Source: Chryseobacterium oranimense
GTDB lineage: Bacteria; Bacteroidota; Bacteroidia; Flavobacteriales; Weeksellaceae
DNA: 64,000 bases
NCBI RefSeq assembly: GCF_900129755.1
Contig: NZ_FQWT01000003.1
Location: 462,832 to 526,831, forward strand
Reading direction: 5' to 3'
The notes beneath the pieces are model-generated. The model worked only from the letters and a program-made list of their open reading frames with translations, did no database searches and was not told where the DNA came from. The translations under genes were made by a program, and so were the position numbers. Within the stretch, counting starts at the first letter, position 1. The number at the start of each line of letters is the position of its first letter. This document shows, one piece after another, positions 1-9,137 of this stretch.

Positions 1-285
1 GCACAAATATGGGGACTAAGTAATTTCAAATCATGGTGAACCTTTCGGAAGTTGTACAGAATTCCGAATTTCTTTTGTTTATTTAGTAACCGAACTATCT
101 TTTAACCAGCCAGATAAACAAACCCATCCTACTTAATTTTAATAATTGCATTTTTCAGCACACCGGATAATGATTTCAGGTAGTAATTTCAATTTTCCAG
201 GCATTTAAAAAACAAAAAATGCTGAAAAATAATATTTCGCAGCATCTTATGTTAGTTGGATTGACCCCTCCTACAACTGACCAAT
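1..285. other. gene-free left edge of window
   Basis: No gene can be supported here. Every forward frame meets a stop within the first 40 bases, so at most the last few codons of a gene entering from the left are present. An 11-bp perfect inverted repeat (ATTTTTCAGCA at 150-160 and TGCTGAAAAAT at 220-230) has a 59-nt loop, too long for a standard intrinsic terminator. Confidence 0.4.
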
Positions 286-651
286 TTATGTTTGCTGTAA
301 ATTAAAAACAGTCCCTGCCGGATCAGTAATCCAGTGCATGTTTTCAGGAAGTTCTTCAATTTCGTCGCAAGTCTCCACACCGTTTGATTGTAAATATTTT
401 GTCGCTTCTTCCACATTGGGAACAGTAAGCTGCAGCCAGGTTTCAGAATGGGTATAGTTGTCCACACAATCCAGCCATATAATATTGTTCCCGAATTTTA
501 CTTCATGTGTTCTCGAAACCGTAGGGTTAATAATCTGTTTTTCTTCAACTTCCAGCTTCAGGATATCCCTGTAAAAAGAAACTGTTTTTTCATATTTATT
601 TTTTGGAATTTTTATAGCGATATTAATTCCTGCTTCAAATTTTGTATTCAT
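286..651 (-). CDS. VOC (glyoxalase/bleomycin-resistance fold) family protein
   Basis: A 121-residue single-module protein of the vicinal oxygen chelate superfamily. An N-terminal beta strand leads to an alpha helix with FYRDILKLEVE (about residues 26-36), a middle strand set carries the WLQLTVPNVEEATKYLQ helix, and the C-terminal strand reads TDPAGTVFNLQ, typical of the closing strand of the fold. Members are metal-dependent lyases, isomerases, dioxygenases or drug-binding proteins that dimerise; the substrate cannot be read from sequence. The ATG follows AT-rich DNA without a Shine-Dalgarno site, as is normal in this phylum. It may be co-transcribed with the reductase gene 49 bp upstream on the same strand. 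Confidence 0.8.
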   Translation of the reverse strand: MNTKFEAGINIAIKIPKNKYEKTVSFYRDILKLEVEEKQIINPTVSRTHEVKFGNNIIWLDCVDNYTHSETWLQLTVPNVEEATKYLQSNGVETCDEIEELPENMHWITDPAGTVFNLQQT

Positions 652-700
652 ATTATAATTTTCGAATGGGTGAAATAACTGATCTGATCAACAAAATATT

Positions 701-1294
701 TTACAGTTCAATATCACCTGTTATAATTTCACCGGAACGTTTATAATTAGCTATAATAACTCCTTTTGAGGTTACATGGCTCTCTGTTAAAACAAAGGCT
801 GCCGGAAGAGCATTATTGTCAAACAATTTTTTTCCTTCACCGAGAATCAAGGGGTAAATTTTAAGCCGGATTTCATCCACAAGATCTTGTTTCAATAAAA
901 GATGAACAAGCTCACTGCTTCCCCAGACCTGAATATCAGGCCCTTCAGACTGCTTAAGCTTCTGTATATCTTCCGGACCTTGGAGGAAAACAGTATTTTT
1001 CCAATCTGATTTTTCAATTGTCTGAGTCAGCACATATTTAGTTCCTTCGTTGACAGCAGGCCAAAAATCGGCATGGTGCGGCCAGTAGGATGCAAAAATA
1101 TCAAATGTTTTCCTGCCCAAAAGATAATCGGCAGGTTTCATTTCTTCCTGCATGATCTTACCAAAAACCTCATCGCCATACGATACTGTCCAGCCTCCAT
1201 ATTTAAAACCTCCGGATAAATCTTCTTCAGGACCGCCTGGTGCCTGCATAACACCATCCATTGTAATCATTGATAAAACGGTTATTTTTCTCAT
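701..1294 (-). CDS. dihydrofolate reductase-like (RibD C-terminal) family protein
   Basis: This 197-residue cytoplasmic protein has the RibD C-terminal / DHFR-like fold. The N-terminal strand MRKITVLSMITMDGVMQAPG is the usual family opening; YLLGRKTFDIFASYW (about 57-71) is the conserved helix after the nucleotide-binding region; and the C-terminal QVWGSSELVHLLLKQ plus RLKIYPLILGEGKKLF matches the family NAD(P)H-binding and closing strands. Family members reduce pyrimidine-like or unknown substrates with NADPH, and many genomes carry several copies, so this is not the housekeeping folate enzyme. It sits 57 bp downstream of the hydrolase gene on the same strand. Confidence 0.85.
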   Translation of the reverse strand: MRKITVLSMITMDGVMQAPGGPEEDLSGGFKYGGWTVSYGDEVFGKIMQEEMKPADYLLGRKTFDIFASYWPHHADFWPAVNEGTKYVLTQTIEKSDWKNTVFLQGPEDIQKLKQSEGPDIQVWGSSELVHLLLKQDLVDEIRLKIYPLILGEGKKLFDNNALPAAFVLTESHVTSKGVIIANYKRSGEIITGDIEL

Positions 1295-1351
1295 ATTCTC
1301 CTATTTTGTATTGATTAATAATAAAGTAGTAATCCTGGGATACCTATGTAA

Positions 1352-2221
1352 TTACTTTAAAAAATTGTTTAAATACCCAAGAATCGTGTCGGTTTGCATC
1401 ATCAGGCTGACATGACTCTGCCCCGGAACAATAGCAAGCTGAGACTTCGGCATAGGAGCCAGATCGGCAGAAATACCTCCTCCCAGTAATTTGTAGGTTT
1501 TTGCGAGCTCTGTTTTATCAAGTCCATCATTGTCTCCGGATATGATCAGGACGGGTGCGGAGATTTTAGAAATATTGGCATCACCTAAGTCAAACGGCTG
1601 CCCTGCAGTTGCAGTCATCTGTTCCAAAAATGGGGTCCATTTTGTTTTGTCAGGTGCCACTGCATCGTAGGCGGTATGCATTGGGCTGTTCATAAAAAGT
1701 TCAGGCTTCATCGATTTAAAAGCGCTGCTTACCTGCGGTATCCACCCTGCACTTTTATAAGCTGCAGAAATGATGACCAATTTGTTTAATTTCCGGGGAC
1801 TCTGTATGGCAAACTGATAAGCTATTGCTCCGCCAAAGCTGTACCCTACTACATCCGCCTTGTCAATTTTCAGATAATCCATTACTCCTGCCACATCACC
1901 TGCTAAAGCGGTATGGGACAATTTCCTTTCTGAAAACGGTGTGTGTCCATGCCCCTGCAGTTCAACAGCAATGACTTTTCTGTTCTTTGACAGTTCCGGG
2001 ATCAGCTGCCCCCAATTCGTATCAATTGTCATAAAAGCTCCATGCAGCAGCACAACAGGCTGGCCTTCACCATATACTTCATAATACACTTTAATGCCGT
2101 TAACGGGTGCATAACCGCTTTCCGAAGGCTTTATTTTTTGCCCGTATACTTCTGATGCAAGCATAACGATTGCTATCATTAGGATCTTAAGGAAGTGATT
2201 GGATTTTAATACATTTTTCAT
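1352..2221 (-). CDS. secreted alpha/beta hydrolase
   Basis: An alpha/beta-hydrolase of about 289 residues. The nucleophile elbow GYSFGGA supplies the Ser, the oxyanion-hole strand reads VVLLHGAFM, the acid region is LIISGDNDGLD and the catalytic His lies in VPGQSHVSLM near the C-terminus. The reading frame is open to 2263, but the methionine at 2221 is preferred because it begins a clear signal peptide (MKNVLKSNHFLK, then a hydrophobic stretch ending VYGQ), implying periplasmic export. Family members include esterases, haloperoxidase-like and epoxide hydrolase-like enzymes; the substrate is unknown. A -7 box is visible upstream at 2261-2268. Confidence 0.85.
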   Translation of the reverse strand: MKNVLKSNHFLKILMIAIVMLASEVYGQKIKPSESGYAPVNGIKVYYEVYGEGQPVVLLHGAFMTIDTNWGQLIPELSKNRKVIAVELQGHGHTPFSERKLSHTALAGDVAGVMDYLKIDKADVVGYSFGGAIAYQFAIQSPRKLNKLVIISAAYKSAGWIPQVSSAFKSMKPELFMNSPMHTAYDAVAPDKTKWTPFLEQMTATAGQPFDLGDANISKISAPVLIISGDNDGLDKTELAKTYKLLGGGISADLAPMPKSQLAIVPGQSHVSLMMQTDTILGYLNNFLK

Positions 2222-2260
2222 ATTGTTATTTGAATTTAGGTTAATTGAAAAACTTTCAAT

Positions 2261-2289
2261 CAAATTTACCCCGTCATTTCGAAAGGCAA
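2261..2289 (-). promoter_or_regulatory. Bacteroidota-type promoter for the hydrolase gene
   Basis: Read on the minus strand, TTG (2287-2289), 18 bases, then TAAATTTG (2261-2268). This resembles the flavobacterial -33 TTG and -7 TAnnTTTG consensus, and it ends about 39 bases before the preferred ATG at 2221, which independently favours that start. Confidence 0.5.
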
Positions 2290-2501
2290 CTTGCCACAGG
2301 ACAAGATTTTACATATCCCCGAAATTAATTCTTTACAGATCATTTTTTTTGAATTTTTATACACACGTATCAGTTGATATCAGAAAGTTTGAACTAAAAT
2401 ACCGGGAAAGACTGGCTTACTGAAGTTAAATATTTTTTCAGAATAATTCATGCTAATTGACTAAAAATTATTAATTTCGACCAGAACTAAACTCTATTAT
2501 T

Positions 2502-2645
2502 ATGAAAAATTTAAAAAAAATCAACAGACAGGAATTGAAAGCTATCAAAGGCGGGATTAACTGTACAGGCGGTCAATTATGCTTAATCAACGGGAAATGG
2601 GAATGCAGACCATACGATGGATGTGGCGGCGGAAACCAACCTTAA
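2502..2645 (+). CDS. double-glycine leader peptide (bacteriocin-like), copy 1
   Basis: A 47-residue peptide. The leader MKNLKKINRQELKAIKGG has Gly-Gly at residues 17-18, the classic cleavage site for peptidase-containing ABC exporters (C39 type). The mature part after GG would be about 29 residues with Cys at 21, 27, 35 and 41, spaced so that two disulfides are possible, and it is rich in glycine near its end. Short genes with this leader are common in Chryseobacterium and are annotated there as bacteriocin-like; whether they kill, signal or serve as modified-peptide precursors is not settled. No transporter or maturase gene is near. It is 28 bp upstream of a second copy and probably in the same transcript. 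Confidence 0.8.
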   Translation: MKNLKKINRQELKAIKGGINCTGGQLCLINGKWECRPYDGCGGGNQP

Positions 2646-2673
2646 ATTTTAAATTTAACCAATTACTACTATT

Positions 2674-2817
2674 ATGAAAAATCTAAAAAAAATTTCAAGA
2701 GACCAGTTGAAGAGCGTAAACGGCGGTGCATCCTGCTCCCAGGCATGTTGCCCACCTCCGGGAATAAAAAGATGCCCTTGGGTGATCTGCGTAGCTCCAT
2801 GTGATATATTGAGCTAG
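2674..2817 (+). CDS. double-glycine leader peptide (bacteriocin-like), copy 2
   Basis: A 47-residue peptide with leader MKNLKKISRDQLKSVNGG, almost the same as the copy before it and with Gly-Gly again at 17-18. The mature part differs fully: six cysteines (20, 25, 26, 34, 39, 43) and several prolines, suggesting a tight disulfide-bonded peptide. Conservation of the leader alone with divergence of the core is the pattern expected when one exporter handles many peptides. A strong terminator follows at 2851-2882. Confidence 0.8.
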   Translation: MKNLKKISRDQLKSVNGGASCSQACCPPPGIKRCPWVICVAPCDILS

Positions 2818-2849
2818 AATAAAGAATAACCCTTAACATTAACAAATAG

Positions 2850-2883
2850 AAAGCTTTAGAGTAAAAACTCTAGAGCTTTTTTT
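2850..2883 (+). terminator. intrinsic terminator after the leader-peptide pair
   Basis: The near-perfect stem AAAGCTTTAGAG / CTCTAGAGCTTT with a short A-rich loop is followed directly by a T run (2877-2883). It closes the two-peptide transcript and separates it from the sensor kinase gene. Confidence 0.85.
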
Positions 2884-3046
2884 GTGGAAAGTAGTCAAAT
2901 TCTGCTAAATGAACATTTAAGAGAAACCGGTAAAATAGAAATATTAATAACAATCATAACGCTTTACCATAAACGATGTTGAATTAAAATTATGAATTTT
3001 CTAAAATAAAAAACATTTTCGGTATTTAATATTATACATTCCGCAA

Positions 3047-3054
3047 TATCTTTG
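3047..3054 (+). promoter_or_regulatory. -7 box upstream of sensor kinase
   Basis: TATCTTTG fits the TAnnTTTG -7 consensus of Bacteroidota and lies 22 bases before the GTG start at 3077. No clear -33 TTG is seen at the right distance, so this is a partial match. Confidence 0.4.
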
Positions 3055-3076
3055 CATCAGGCTAATAATATGATCT

Positions 3077-6000
3077 GTGCAAAAGTATATCTCCTCCGTT
3101 TTTATCTTTATCTTTTCCATTATTTACAGTCAACAATATAATATTCAGTTATATAATACCGACAACGGCCTCCCGCAGAACAGCGTAAAAGATATCATAA
3201 AGGACAAATACGGTTTCATATGGCTGACAACTGAAAACGGAATTGTAAGGTATGATGGAATGAAGTTCGTGGTTTATAAAAACCTTCCGCTAAACAATCA
3301 GAGGTTTACTTTTTTCTACGGCTACCCTAAAAAAGACAGCATTTTTACCACGGGAGATTCCGGAAAAATCTTACTCATCAACAAAAGATCTCCAAAAGTC
3401 ACAAAAACTTCAAAAAGGAATGTCGATTTTATATCCAGGGACAATGTCAATTACTTTTTATACTCTTCCAATTATATCTACACCACATCGCCCGGTATAA
3501 GCCTTTATTTCCCATGTCAGGAAGGCATCTACTTTATACGGGAAAATTCCGTTAAATACATCAATAATCTCTCTAAAGCGGAAGAAAATCTGAATATAAA
3601 AGCGAAATATAAAAATATTGCCAGAATATTCGTGATCGATAAGTCCGTATTTTTCATTGATTATCAGTCAAAAAAAATTCAGAAAATTGAAAGAGGAAAA
3701 ATCGTTAGTTCCTATAATGAGCCGCTATTAACCGATGCTAAAAGCAAAATCTACTGGAGCAGAGTCAATAACCAGGTTTTTGTATTCAACGGAAACAGTA
3801 TTTACCGGTGCGATTATAAAGATAACCGGTTTAAAATATCAAAGCTCGTACAACTCACTGATAATACTAAAAATATTATCAGCGTATATTATGACCAAAC
3901 TTACAGAAAGCTTTATCTGGGAAGCAGCACTTACGGCCTGCAGATCATCAGCTTTACAGATTTTACCTCCATCCAGAGACCTCCATCTAAGCCTGAATCT
4001 GTTTTTTATGCCACTTTACCATATGGCAACTCATCTGTAATCAATACTTACGGAGAGGTATTCAGCCGGAACGGATTTGTAGAAGACAAGCACTTCAAAA
4101 ACACCGTTCCATTCTTTCTTGCTTATGACCAGGAAGATAATATTATTGCCCGCAAAGCAAGTGACCTGCTGCTGTACAGGAAAAAGAAAGCTTATGCAAA
4201 AACTGTTTCCAAACGAAATATCATTTTAGTAGACTTTTTTTTCGATGCAAAAAGATATTATGCTTTTGAAGCTCTTGAAAAGACAGACGGAACCATTGGA
4301 TACAGCGGGGTTCTTATGATATATAATGACCTTTCGTTCAAAACTGTAAAAAAAAGATTTTTCTTTAATGACGAACCTACCCAGTTCCTGAAATTTGATG
4401 AAGACCATCTGCTGGCCGGCACAATAAAAGGTTTATACAAAGTTTCATTAAAGACGAATACAATAATCAAATTAAACCCGGATACCGGATTATCTGTCCG
4501 CAACATCATACAATCCAGGGACGGCAATTTCTGGATCACCACCTCAGGAAAGGGATTTTACCTGCTGAAAAACAACCGTCTCACCAAGATGCCTTATGAT
4601 GCAGACAATAATATCTCCTCTTCTCATACTATCCTGGAAGATCAGAACGGATTTTTCTGGATTTCCACCAACAACGGACTTTACAGGGTTCCGGAAAGCC
4701 AGCTGCTCCGATATGCACAGGATAAAAAAACGAAGGTTAATTATTACAGATTTTCAAAAATTTCAGGCTTTAAAACCAATGAATTCAATGGAGGCAGCAA
4801 TGTGTGCGGAAATAAACTAGGAAACGGAGAGTTCGTATTTCCCTCTCTTGACGGTTTGGTTTTCTTTAATCCTACAAAAATAAAGAGCTATTATCCTGAA
4901 AACATCCATATAGAAAGAGCCTTGATAGACGGCAAGGAGCAGTTTTTCAATCAGGTATTAAATGTAAAGCCGGAATCCAACCGTATCGATATATTTATAG
5001 ATACTCCTTATTATTCTAATCCTGATAATCTTGTTATAGAAACCAAACTGAGCGGAACAACCAATGTCAAGTGGGAATCGATAGGAAAAGACGGGAAATT
5101 TTCCATTTCAAATCTCACGTATGGAAATCACACTTTTATTGTAAGAATATTGATTTCCGACCAGGGAAAATATATTTATAAAAAGATCAATATTATTATT
5201 CCGCCCTATTTCTACCAGACAGTATGGTTTAAAATACTTATTGGCTCGGTTTTCCTGCTTATTTTCTACTTTCTGGCAAGATGGAGAATCAGCTTTCTCA
5301 AAAAAAGAAACCACGAACTGGAAGAAATCATCAGCTCCCGTACAAAAAGCCTTTCTGACACTGTTGAAAAGCTTGAGATTACTAAAATAAAGCTTCATAA
5401 AGAAATTGAGCAGCAAAAAAAACTTATCGGGACTATTACCCACGATATTACAACCCCTGTAAAGTTTATCGCCCTCACCGCAAAAGAGGCTCTGAATCAA
5501 AATGAACTAAGCGGGCAGCAGAGCGGAAAAATCCTGGGTTCCATATACAAGTCTTCAGATCAGCTGTACAATTTTACCATTACCTTAAAAGAATATGCGG
5601 ACATCTATACACACCACCGTTCCGACAAAACAGAACTCTATTCTCTATATAAGCTGATAGAAGAAAAAAGGGTTCTTTTTAATGCCATAGCAGAAAACCA
5701 CAATACTGTTATCATCAATAACATTGACAAAACATTATTGGTATGGATCAGCAAAAATATACTCTCTGCCATTGTTCACAACCTCCTGGACAATTCGGTA
5801 AAGTTCACAAAAAACGGCACAATAACAATAGAAAGTGATAAAGAAGAAGATATCATCATCCTATTGATAACCGATACCGGTATTGGAATGGATGAAAAGA
5901 AAATAGAATATTACACAAAGCTTCAGGATAATATTGAAAACGAAAAGCTATTACTGCAAAAATACGGAATGGGTCTTCACCTCGTCCTGCAACTGCTTCA

Positions 6001-6088
6001 GATGATTGATGGTAAAATTGCTTTCAAAAAAAATACTTTAAAAGGAACGTCATTCAAACTAATTTTAACTAATAAAAAAGATGATTAA
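3077..6088 (+). CDS. two-component sensor histidine kinase with propeller sensor
   Basis: A 1003-residue membrane kinase. It has a signal peptide, then a long periplasmic region with two-component-regulator propeller repeats (for example FIWLTTENGIVRYDG near residue 47 and GFFWISTNNGLYRVP near 525), a Y_Y_Y-type beta-sandwich before one transmembrane helix (about 714-735), a coiled linker, a HisKA-like helix with THDITTP (His789), and an HATPase domain with N-box HNLLDNSVKF, DTGIGMDE and YGMGLHL. It is a classical kinase, not a hybrid, because no receiver domain is fused. Translation must begin at GTG 3077 or later: TGA at 3071 closes the frame just upstream. It overlaps the response regulator by 8 bp, so the two are translationally coupled. 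The ligand is unknown. Confidence 0.9.
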   Translation: MQKYISSVFIFIFSIIYSQQYNIQLYNTDNGLPQNSVKDIIKDKYGFIWLTTENGIVRYDGMKFVVYKNLPLNNQRFTFFYGYPKKDSIFTTGDSGKILLINKRSPKVTKTSKRNVDFISRDNVNYFLYSSNYIYTTSPGISLYFPCQEGIYFIRENSVKYINNLSKAEENLNIKAKYKNIARIFVIDKSVFFIDYQSKKIQKIERGKIVSSYNEPLLTDAKSKIYWSRVNNQVFVFNGNSIYRCDYKDNRFKISKLVQLTDNTKNIISVYYDQTYRKLYLGSSTYGLQIISFTDFTSIQRPPSKPESVFYATLPYGNSSVINTYGEVFSRNGFVEDKHFKNTVPFFLAYDQEDNIIARKASDLLLYRKKKAYAKTVSKRNIILVDFFFDAKRYYAFEALEKTDGTIGYSGVLMIYNDLSFKTVKKRFFFNDEPTQFLKFDEDHLLAGTIKGLYKVSLKTNTIIKLNPDTGLSVRNIIQSRDGNFWITTSGKGFYLLKNNRLTKMPYDADNNISSSHTILEDQNGFFWISTNNGLYRVPESQLLRYAQDKKTKVNYYRFSKISGFKTNEFNGGSNVCGNKLGNGEFVFPSLDGLVFFNPTKIKSYYPENIHIERALIDGKEQFFNQVLNVKPESNRIDIFIDTPYYSNPDNLVIETKLSGTTNVKWESIGKDGKFSISNLTYGNHTFIVRILISDQGKYIYKKINIIIPPYFYQTVWFKILIGSVFLLIFYFLARWRISFLKKRNHELEEIISSRTKSLSDTVEKLEITKIKLHKEIEQQKKLIGTITHDITTPVKFIALTAKEALNQNELSGQQSGKILGSIYKSSDQLYNFTITLKEYADIYTHHRSDKTELYSLYKLIEEKRVLFNAIAENHNTVIINNIDKTLLVWISKNILSAIVHNLLDNSVKFTKNGTITIESDKEEDIIILLITDTGIGMDEKKIEYYTKLQDNIENEKLLLQKYGMGLHLVLQLLQMIDGKIAFKKNTLKGTSFKLILTNKKDD

Positions 6089-6695
6089 AGATATTCTCAT
6101 TGCCGATGATCACGAGATTGTTTTGGTAGGTACAAGCATGATTCTGGAGTCGAGAATCCAGAATGTAGTCATAGACCAGGCTGAAGACTATCCGGAAGCC
6201 CTGGAAAAAATATCAAGAAAGAAGTATGATCTTGTTATTTTAGACATCAACATGCCGGAAAGCAAAAACAAAAAAATGATCACCGAAATTAAAGCATTGG
6301 ATCCTGACATAAAGATCCTGATATTTTCCGCCTACGAAGAAGAGATAGCCGTACAATACATAAAAGCGGGCGCCAACGGATACATCAGCAAGCTTAGCAA
6401 GTCTGAGGAAATCTCAGATGCTGTAAACAAGATATTTTCTGACGGCTTTTATTATCCGTCATCCATAGTACAGCAACTTCTCCAGCAGTCTCCATTGGAT
6501 TCCATAAAAAACTTATCCGCCCGGGAATATGAGATCTTTATCCTGATGGTACAGGGGAACGGGAATTTGGAAATATCTAATAAGATGGGCATACAGATGC
6601 CTACTATCAGCACTTATAAAAAAAGAATTCATAATAAACTAAAAACCAAAAATCTGGCTGACCTTATTAAACTATATCAAACCTATATAGCCTGA
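6081..6695 (+). CDS. NarL/LuxR-type response regulator
   Basis: A 204-residue regulator. The receiver domain has acidic Asp9-Asp10 (IADDHEIV), phospho-acceptor Asp55 (VILDINMPES) and a SKLSK lysine near 105. The C-terminal helix-turn-helix spans LSAREYEIFILMVQGN to TISTYKKRIHNKLKTKNLADLI. It overlaps the kinase gene before it, so kinase and regulator form a pair. Likely targets include the two secreted-protein genes directly downstream, but no binding site could be identified. Confidence 0.92.
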   Translation: MIKDILIADDHEIVLVGTSMILESRIQNVVIDQAEDYPEALEKISRKKYDLVILDINMPESKNKKMITEIKALDPDIKILIFSAYEEEIAVQYIKAGANGYISKLSKSEEISDAVNKIFSDGFYYPSSIVQQLLQQSPLDSIKNLSAREYEIFILMVQGNGNLEISNKMGIQMPTISTYKKRIHNKLKTKNLADLIKLYQTYIA

Positions 6696-6961
6696 TTTCA
6701 CAAGCCACTGCATAAATCCCAATACGTAGAAAATTTTCTACATTTACATTTATTTTATTCTACATAATTCCTTTAATAATGTGACAATATTTATATATTT
6801 TTACATTATGAATGTTTTTAATTTAAAAACAAGATCAATAATCAATAAAATTAATAATGCGTTAATTATTAATTAACACAAAATTATTACTCATAAAAGG
6901 GTTAATATACTATGTTTCACATAATTAATATTCGGAAATTAAAAAATCTAAATTAAAGTAA

Positions 6962-8086
6962 ATGTTAAAAAAAATTACAAAATTAGGACAAATATTAGGG
7001 TTGACAACCTCTTCTATTGTATTTTCGCAAACAGGGAATGTAGGAATAAACACCCCGAATCCCGGATCTACAATAGATATTAATGGATCTCTGGCAGCAA
7101 ATTACACTGCAATAAATACAGCATCTTACAATTTAACTGCAACAGATTTCCATGTTTCTTACAATGGTACCGCTAATGCCGTATTCAACCTTCCGGCAGC
7201 CATCAGCGGCGTAGGAAATTTCAAGGGGCGACTATACACCATTAAAAATAATACAAATTTCACCATCACCGTAAATTCCGCTGCACCGGAAACAATCAAC
7301 GGGAATGCAAGCATTTCAATACCCGCAAATCAGAGTGCCCAACTGATCAACACAGGACTTACCGGAGCAAGTTCTACCTGGGAAATCGTCTCAGAAGGTT
7401 CTTCAGCCAGTAATTACACAGCCAGCAACGGGCTCTCCATCTCAGGAACTGACGTTAAATTAGGAGGTACCCTATCCCAGGCCACCAATATAGCCACTGC
7501 CGGAAACAATCTGAGCATTAACGGAGGCGGAAAAGTCATGATAGGAACCAATACAGTTCCCACAGGAGCAGCCAATTCAAAAATAATCATAGACAACGGC
7601 ACCACAAATGGCGCATTGCAGATTAAAGATGGCACCCAGCAGCTTGGCTACGTACTGACCAGTGATGCCAATGGCCTGGCTACATGGTCATCAACCGTTA
7701 CTACTGCATTTGCCAACAACTGGACCTCTTACTCAGGAACACTGGTAAACCCTTTCACCGCACCCACCGGAGGAGGAAATCTTCCAACAGGAATTTCCGT
7801 AGTAATCCCTGCCAAAGGATGGTATTTTTTCCGAAGCGGTATTGCCATAAATTCCGAGTGTAATGATTACACATTCTACATCAACGGAATCGGAGATGTG
7901 TGGAAAAGTTACTGTACCTCCAATACCGCTGTTTTTATGGCTCCAAGAGATCAGAACCGGGTATTATATTTTTCCACTCCGGGAACCTATACTATTCTAG
8001 CCGTTAAAACAAACGGTAATATTCCAGGAAGCTTCAATGCAGGAAACCCAAGTTTTTATCTTGATTTTGTGAAATTCCAAAATTAA
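6962..8086 (+). CDS. secreted repeat-rich surface protein with jelly-roll-like C-terminus
   Basis: A 374-residue exported protein with N-terminal signal peptide (cleavage near SIVFSQ). The mature start GNVGINTPNPGSTIDINGSL is a motif common to Bacteroidota surface and tail-fibre-like proteins. A beta-rich Ala/Asn/Thr-rich middle follows, and the C-terminal about 130 residues (from FANNWTSYSGT) look like a beta-sandwich with WYFFRSGIAI and YFSTPGTYTILAV, reminiscent of C1q/TNF-like folds (inference). There is no T9SS sorting domain, so the final location (periplasm, outer membrane or secreted) is unclear. It is paralogous to the next gene over the first about 150 residues. Confidence 0.65.
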   Translation: MLKKITKLGQILGLTTSSIVFSQTGNVGINTPNPGSTIDINGSLAANYTAINTASYNLTATDFHVSYNGTANAVFNLPAAISGVGNFKGRLYTIKNNTNFTITVNSAAPETINGNASISIPANQSAQLINTGLTGASSTWEIVSEGSSASNYTASNGLSISGTDVKLGGTLSQATNIATAGNNLSINGGGKVMIGTNTVPTGAANSKIIIDNGTTNGALQIKDGTQQLGYVLTSDANGLATWSSTVTTAFANNWTSYSGTLVNPFTAPTGGGNLPTGISVVIPAKGWYFFRSGIAINSECNDYTFYINGIGDVWKSYCTSNTAVFMAPRDQNRVLYFSTPGTYTILAVKTNGNIPGSFNAGNPSFYLDFVKFQN

Positions 8087-8132
8087 GGAAACTCCTATAA
8101 CCATGATTCTAAATACATAAAGCTGAAAAACT

Positions 8133-8170
8133 GAACTGCTACAGGAAATCCCTCATTCCAATAGCAGTTC
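8133..8170 (+). terminator. weak hairpin between the two paralogous surface-protein genes
   Basis: The inverted repeat GAACTGCTA (8133-8141) / TAGCAGTTC (8162-8170) has a 20-nt loop and only a poor T run after it, so it is at best a weak terminator or mRNA-processing hairpin. Confidence 0.35.
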
Positions 8171-8207
8171 ATCACCCCTATTTCTTAATTTAATATTGTA
8201 TAAAAAG

Positions 8208-9137
8208 ATGACCCAAAAAATATTTTTTCTCCCGTTACTTCTTGCCTTAAGCGGAAATTTAATGTATTCTCAGGCAGGGAATATCGGTATTAACACCAGC
8301 AATCCGGGCAGCAAGCTAACCGTTAACGGCTCATTTGCAGCAACCTACAAAACCACAGGAACGAGCGGATCTGTTGACGCTGATGATTATTACATCGCCT
8401 ACAGCGGCAACAGCAACGGCACCCTAACACTACCCGCAGCCGTAACGGGATCCGGCAATTTTACAGGAAGAACCTATCATTTTAAAAACACCGGAACAGC
8501 AACATTATCTATTGCCGCCAGCGGAGCAGAACTAATTGACAATCAAAGTGGTGCAGGAGTAGCTTCTATAAGTGTTCCTCCGGGTTACTATGCTTTTTTC
8601 ATAAGCAAGGGAACAGTTACCAATACAACATGGGAACTCATTTTACTTTCAAGCTCCGACAGTCTGCCAGCAGCAGCATCCACTTACGCCTTTTCTACAA
8701 TAAGCACCACAAGCAGACAGTCCCTCCCCGCTACAGCAAGCGGACCCTATATCAATGGTGAAATTAATTATCCTCAAGGAACGGTTATCAATACAGGAAA
8801 TGTAATGAATACAGCCAACGGAAGATTTACAGCTTCTACCAGCGGATATTATATGTTTTACGGTTCTACACAATTTGATAACGGTGCGGTTGCCGGCGCT
8901 CCCAATTTTGCATGGGCCATACTCTATCTCGTGAAAAACTTCAGTACCACCCCCAACAATGTATTGGTTCAATCTTACCATTCGAGCCCGGGAATATTGG
9001 TAGGAGCCAACGTTTCATGCATCACCTATCTGAATGCAGGAGAAACCGTAAGCATGGCTTCAGCAGCTGCCGTAACCAGCGGGACTATTTACCAGGTGGT
9101 AGTAAGTTCGTTTTACGGTTACAAAATCGCCAATTAA
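8208..9137 (+). CDS. secreted surface protein, paralogue with C1q-like C-terminus
   Basis: About 309 residues. The frame can be opened from a TTG at 8196, but ATG 8208 starts a good signal peptide (MTQKIFFLPLLLALSG, ending MYSQ). The mature N-terminus (GNIGINTSNPGSKLTVNGSF) parallels the preceding protein, including a DADDYYIAYSGNSNGTLTLPAA block matching its ATDFHVSYNGTANAVFNLPAA. The C-terminal half (SGYYMFYGSTQF, AWAILYLVKN, YLNAGETVSMAS) has the strand order of C1q/TNF-like jelly rolls, which often form trimeric adhesive heads; this is inferred from pattern only. The shared N-part with different C-parts suggests a swapped head domain. Confidence 0.65.
   Translation: MTQKIFFLPLLLALSGNLMYSQAGNIGINTSNPGSKLTVNGSFAATYKTTGTSGSVDADDYYIAYSGNSNGTLTLPAAVTGSGNFTGRTYHFKNTGTATLSIAASGAELIDNQSGAGVASISVPPGYYAFFISKGTVTNTTWELILLSSSDSLPAAASTYAFSTISTTSRQSLPATASGPYINGEINYPQGTVINTGNVMNTANGRFTASTSGYYMFYGSTQFDNGAVAGAPNFAWAILYLVKNFSTTPNNVLVQSYHSSPGILVGANVSCITYLNAGETVSMASAAAVTSGTIYQVVVSSFYGYKIAN

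Noticed and set aside
20..136. Open stretch of 38 codons at the left edge (plus strand)
   Set aside because: It starts right after an in-frame stop, has no start codon or recognisable motif, and is too short to separate from chance.
150..230. 11-bp inverted repeat as a terminator
   Set aside because: The loop of 59 nt is too long and no gene ends near it in the right direction.
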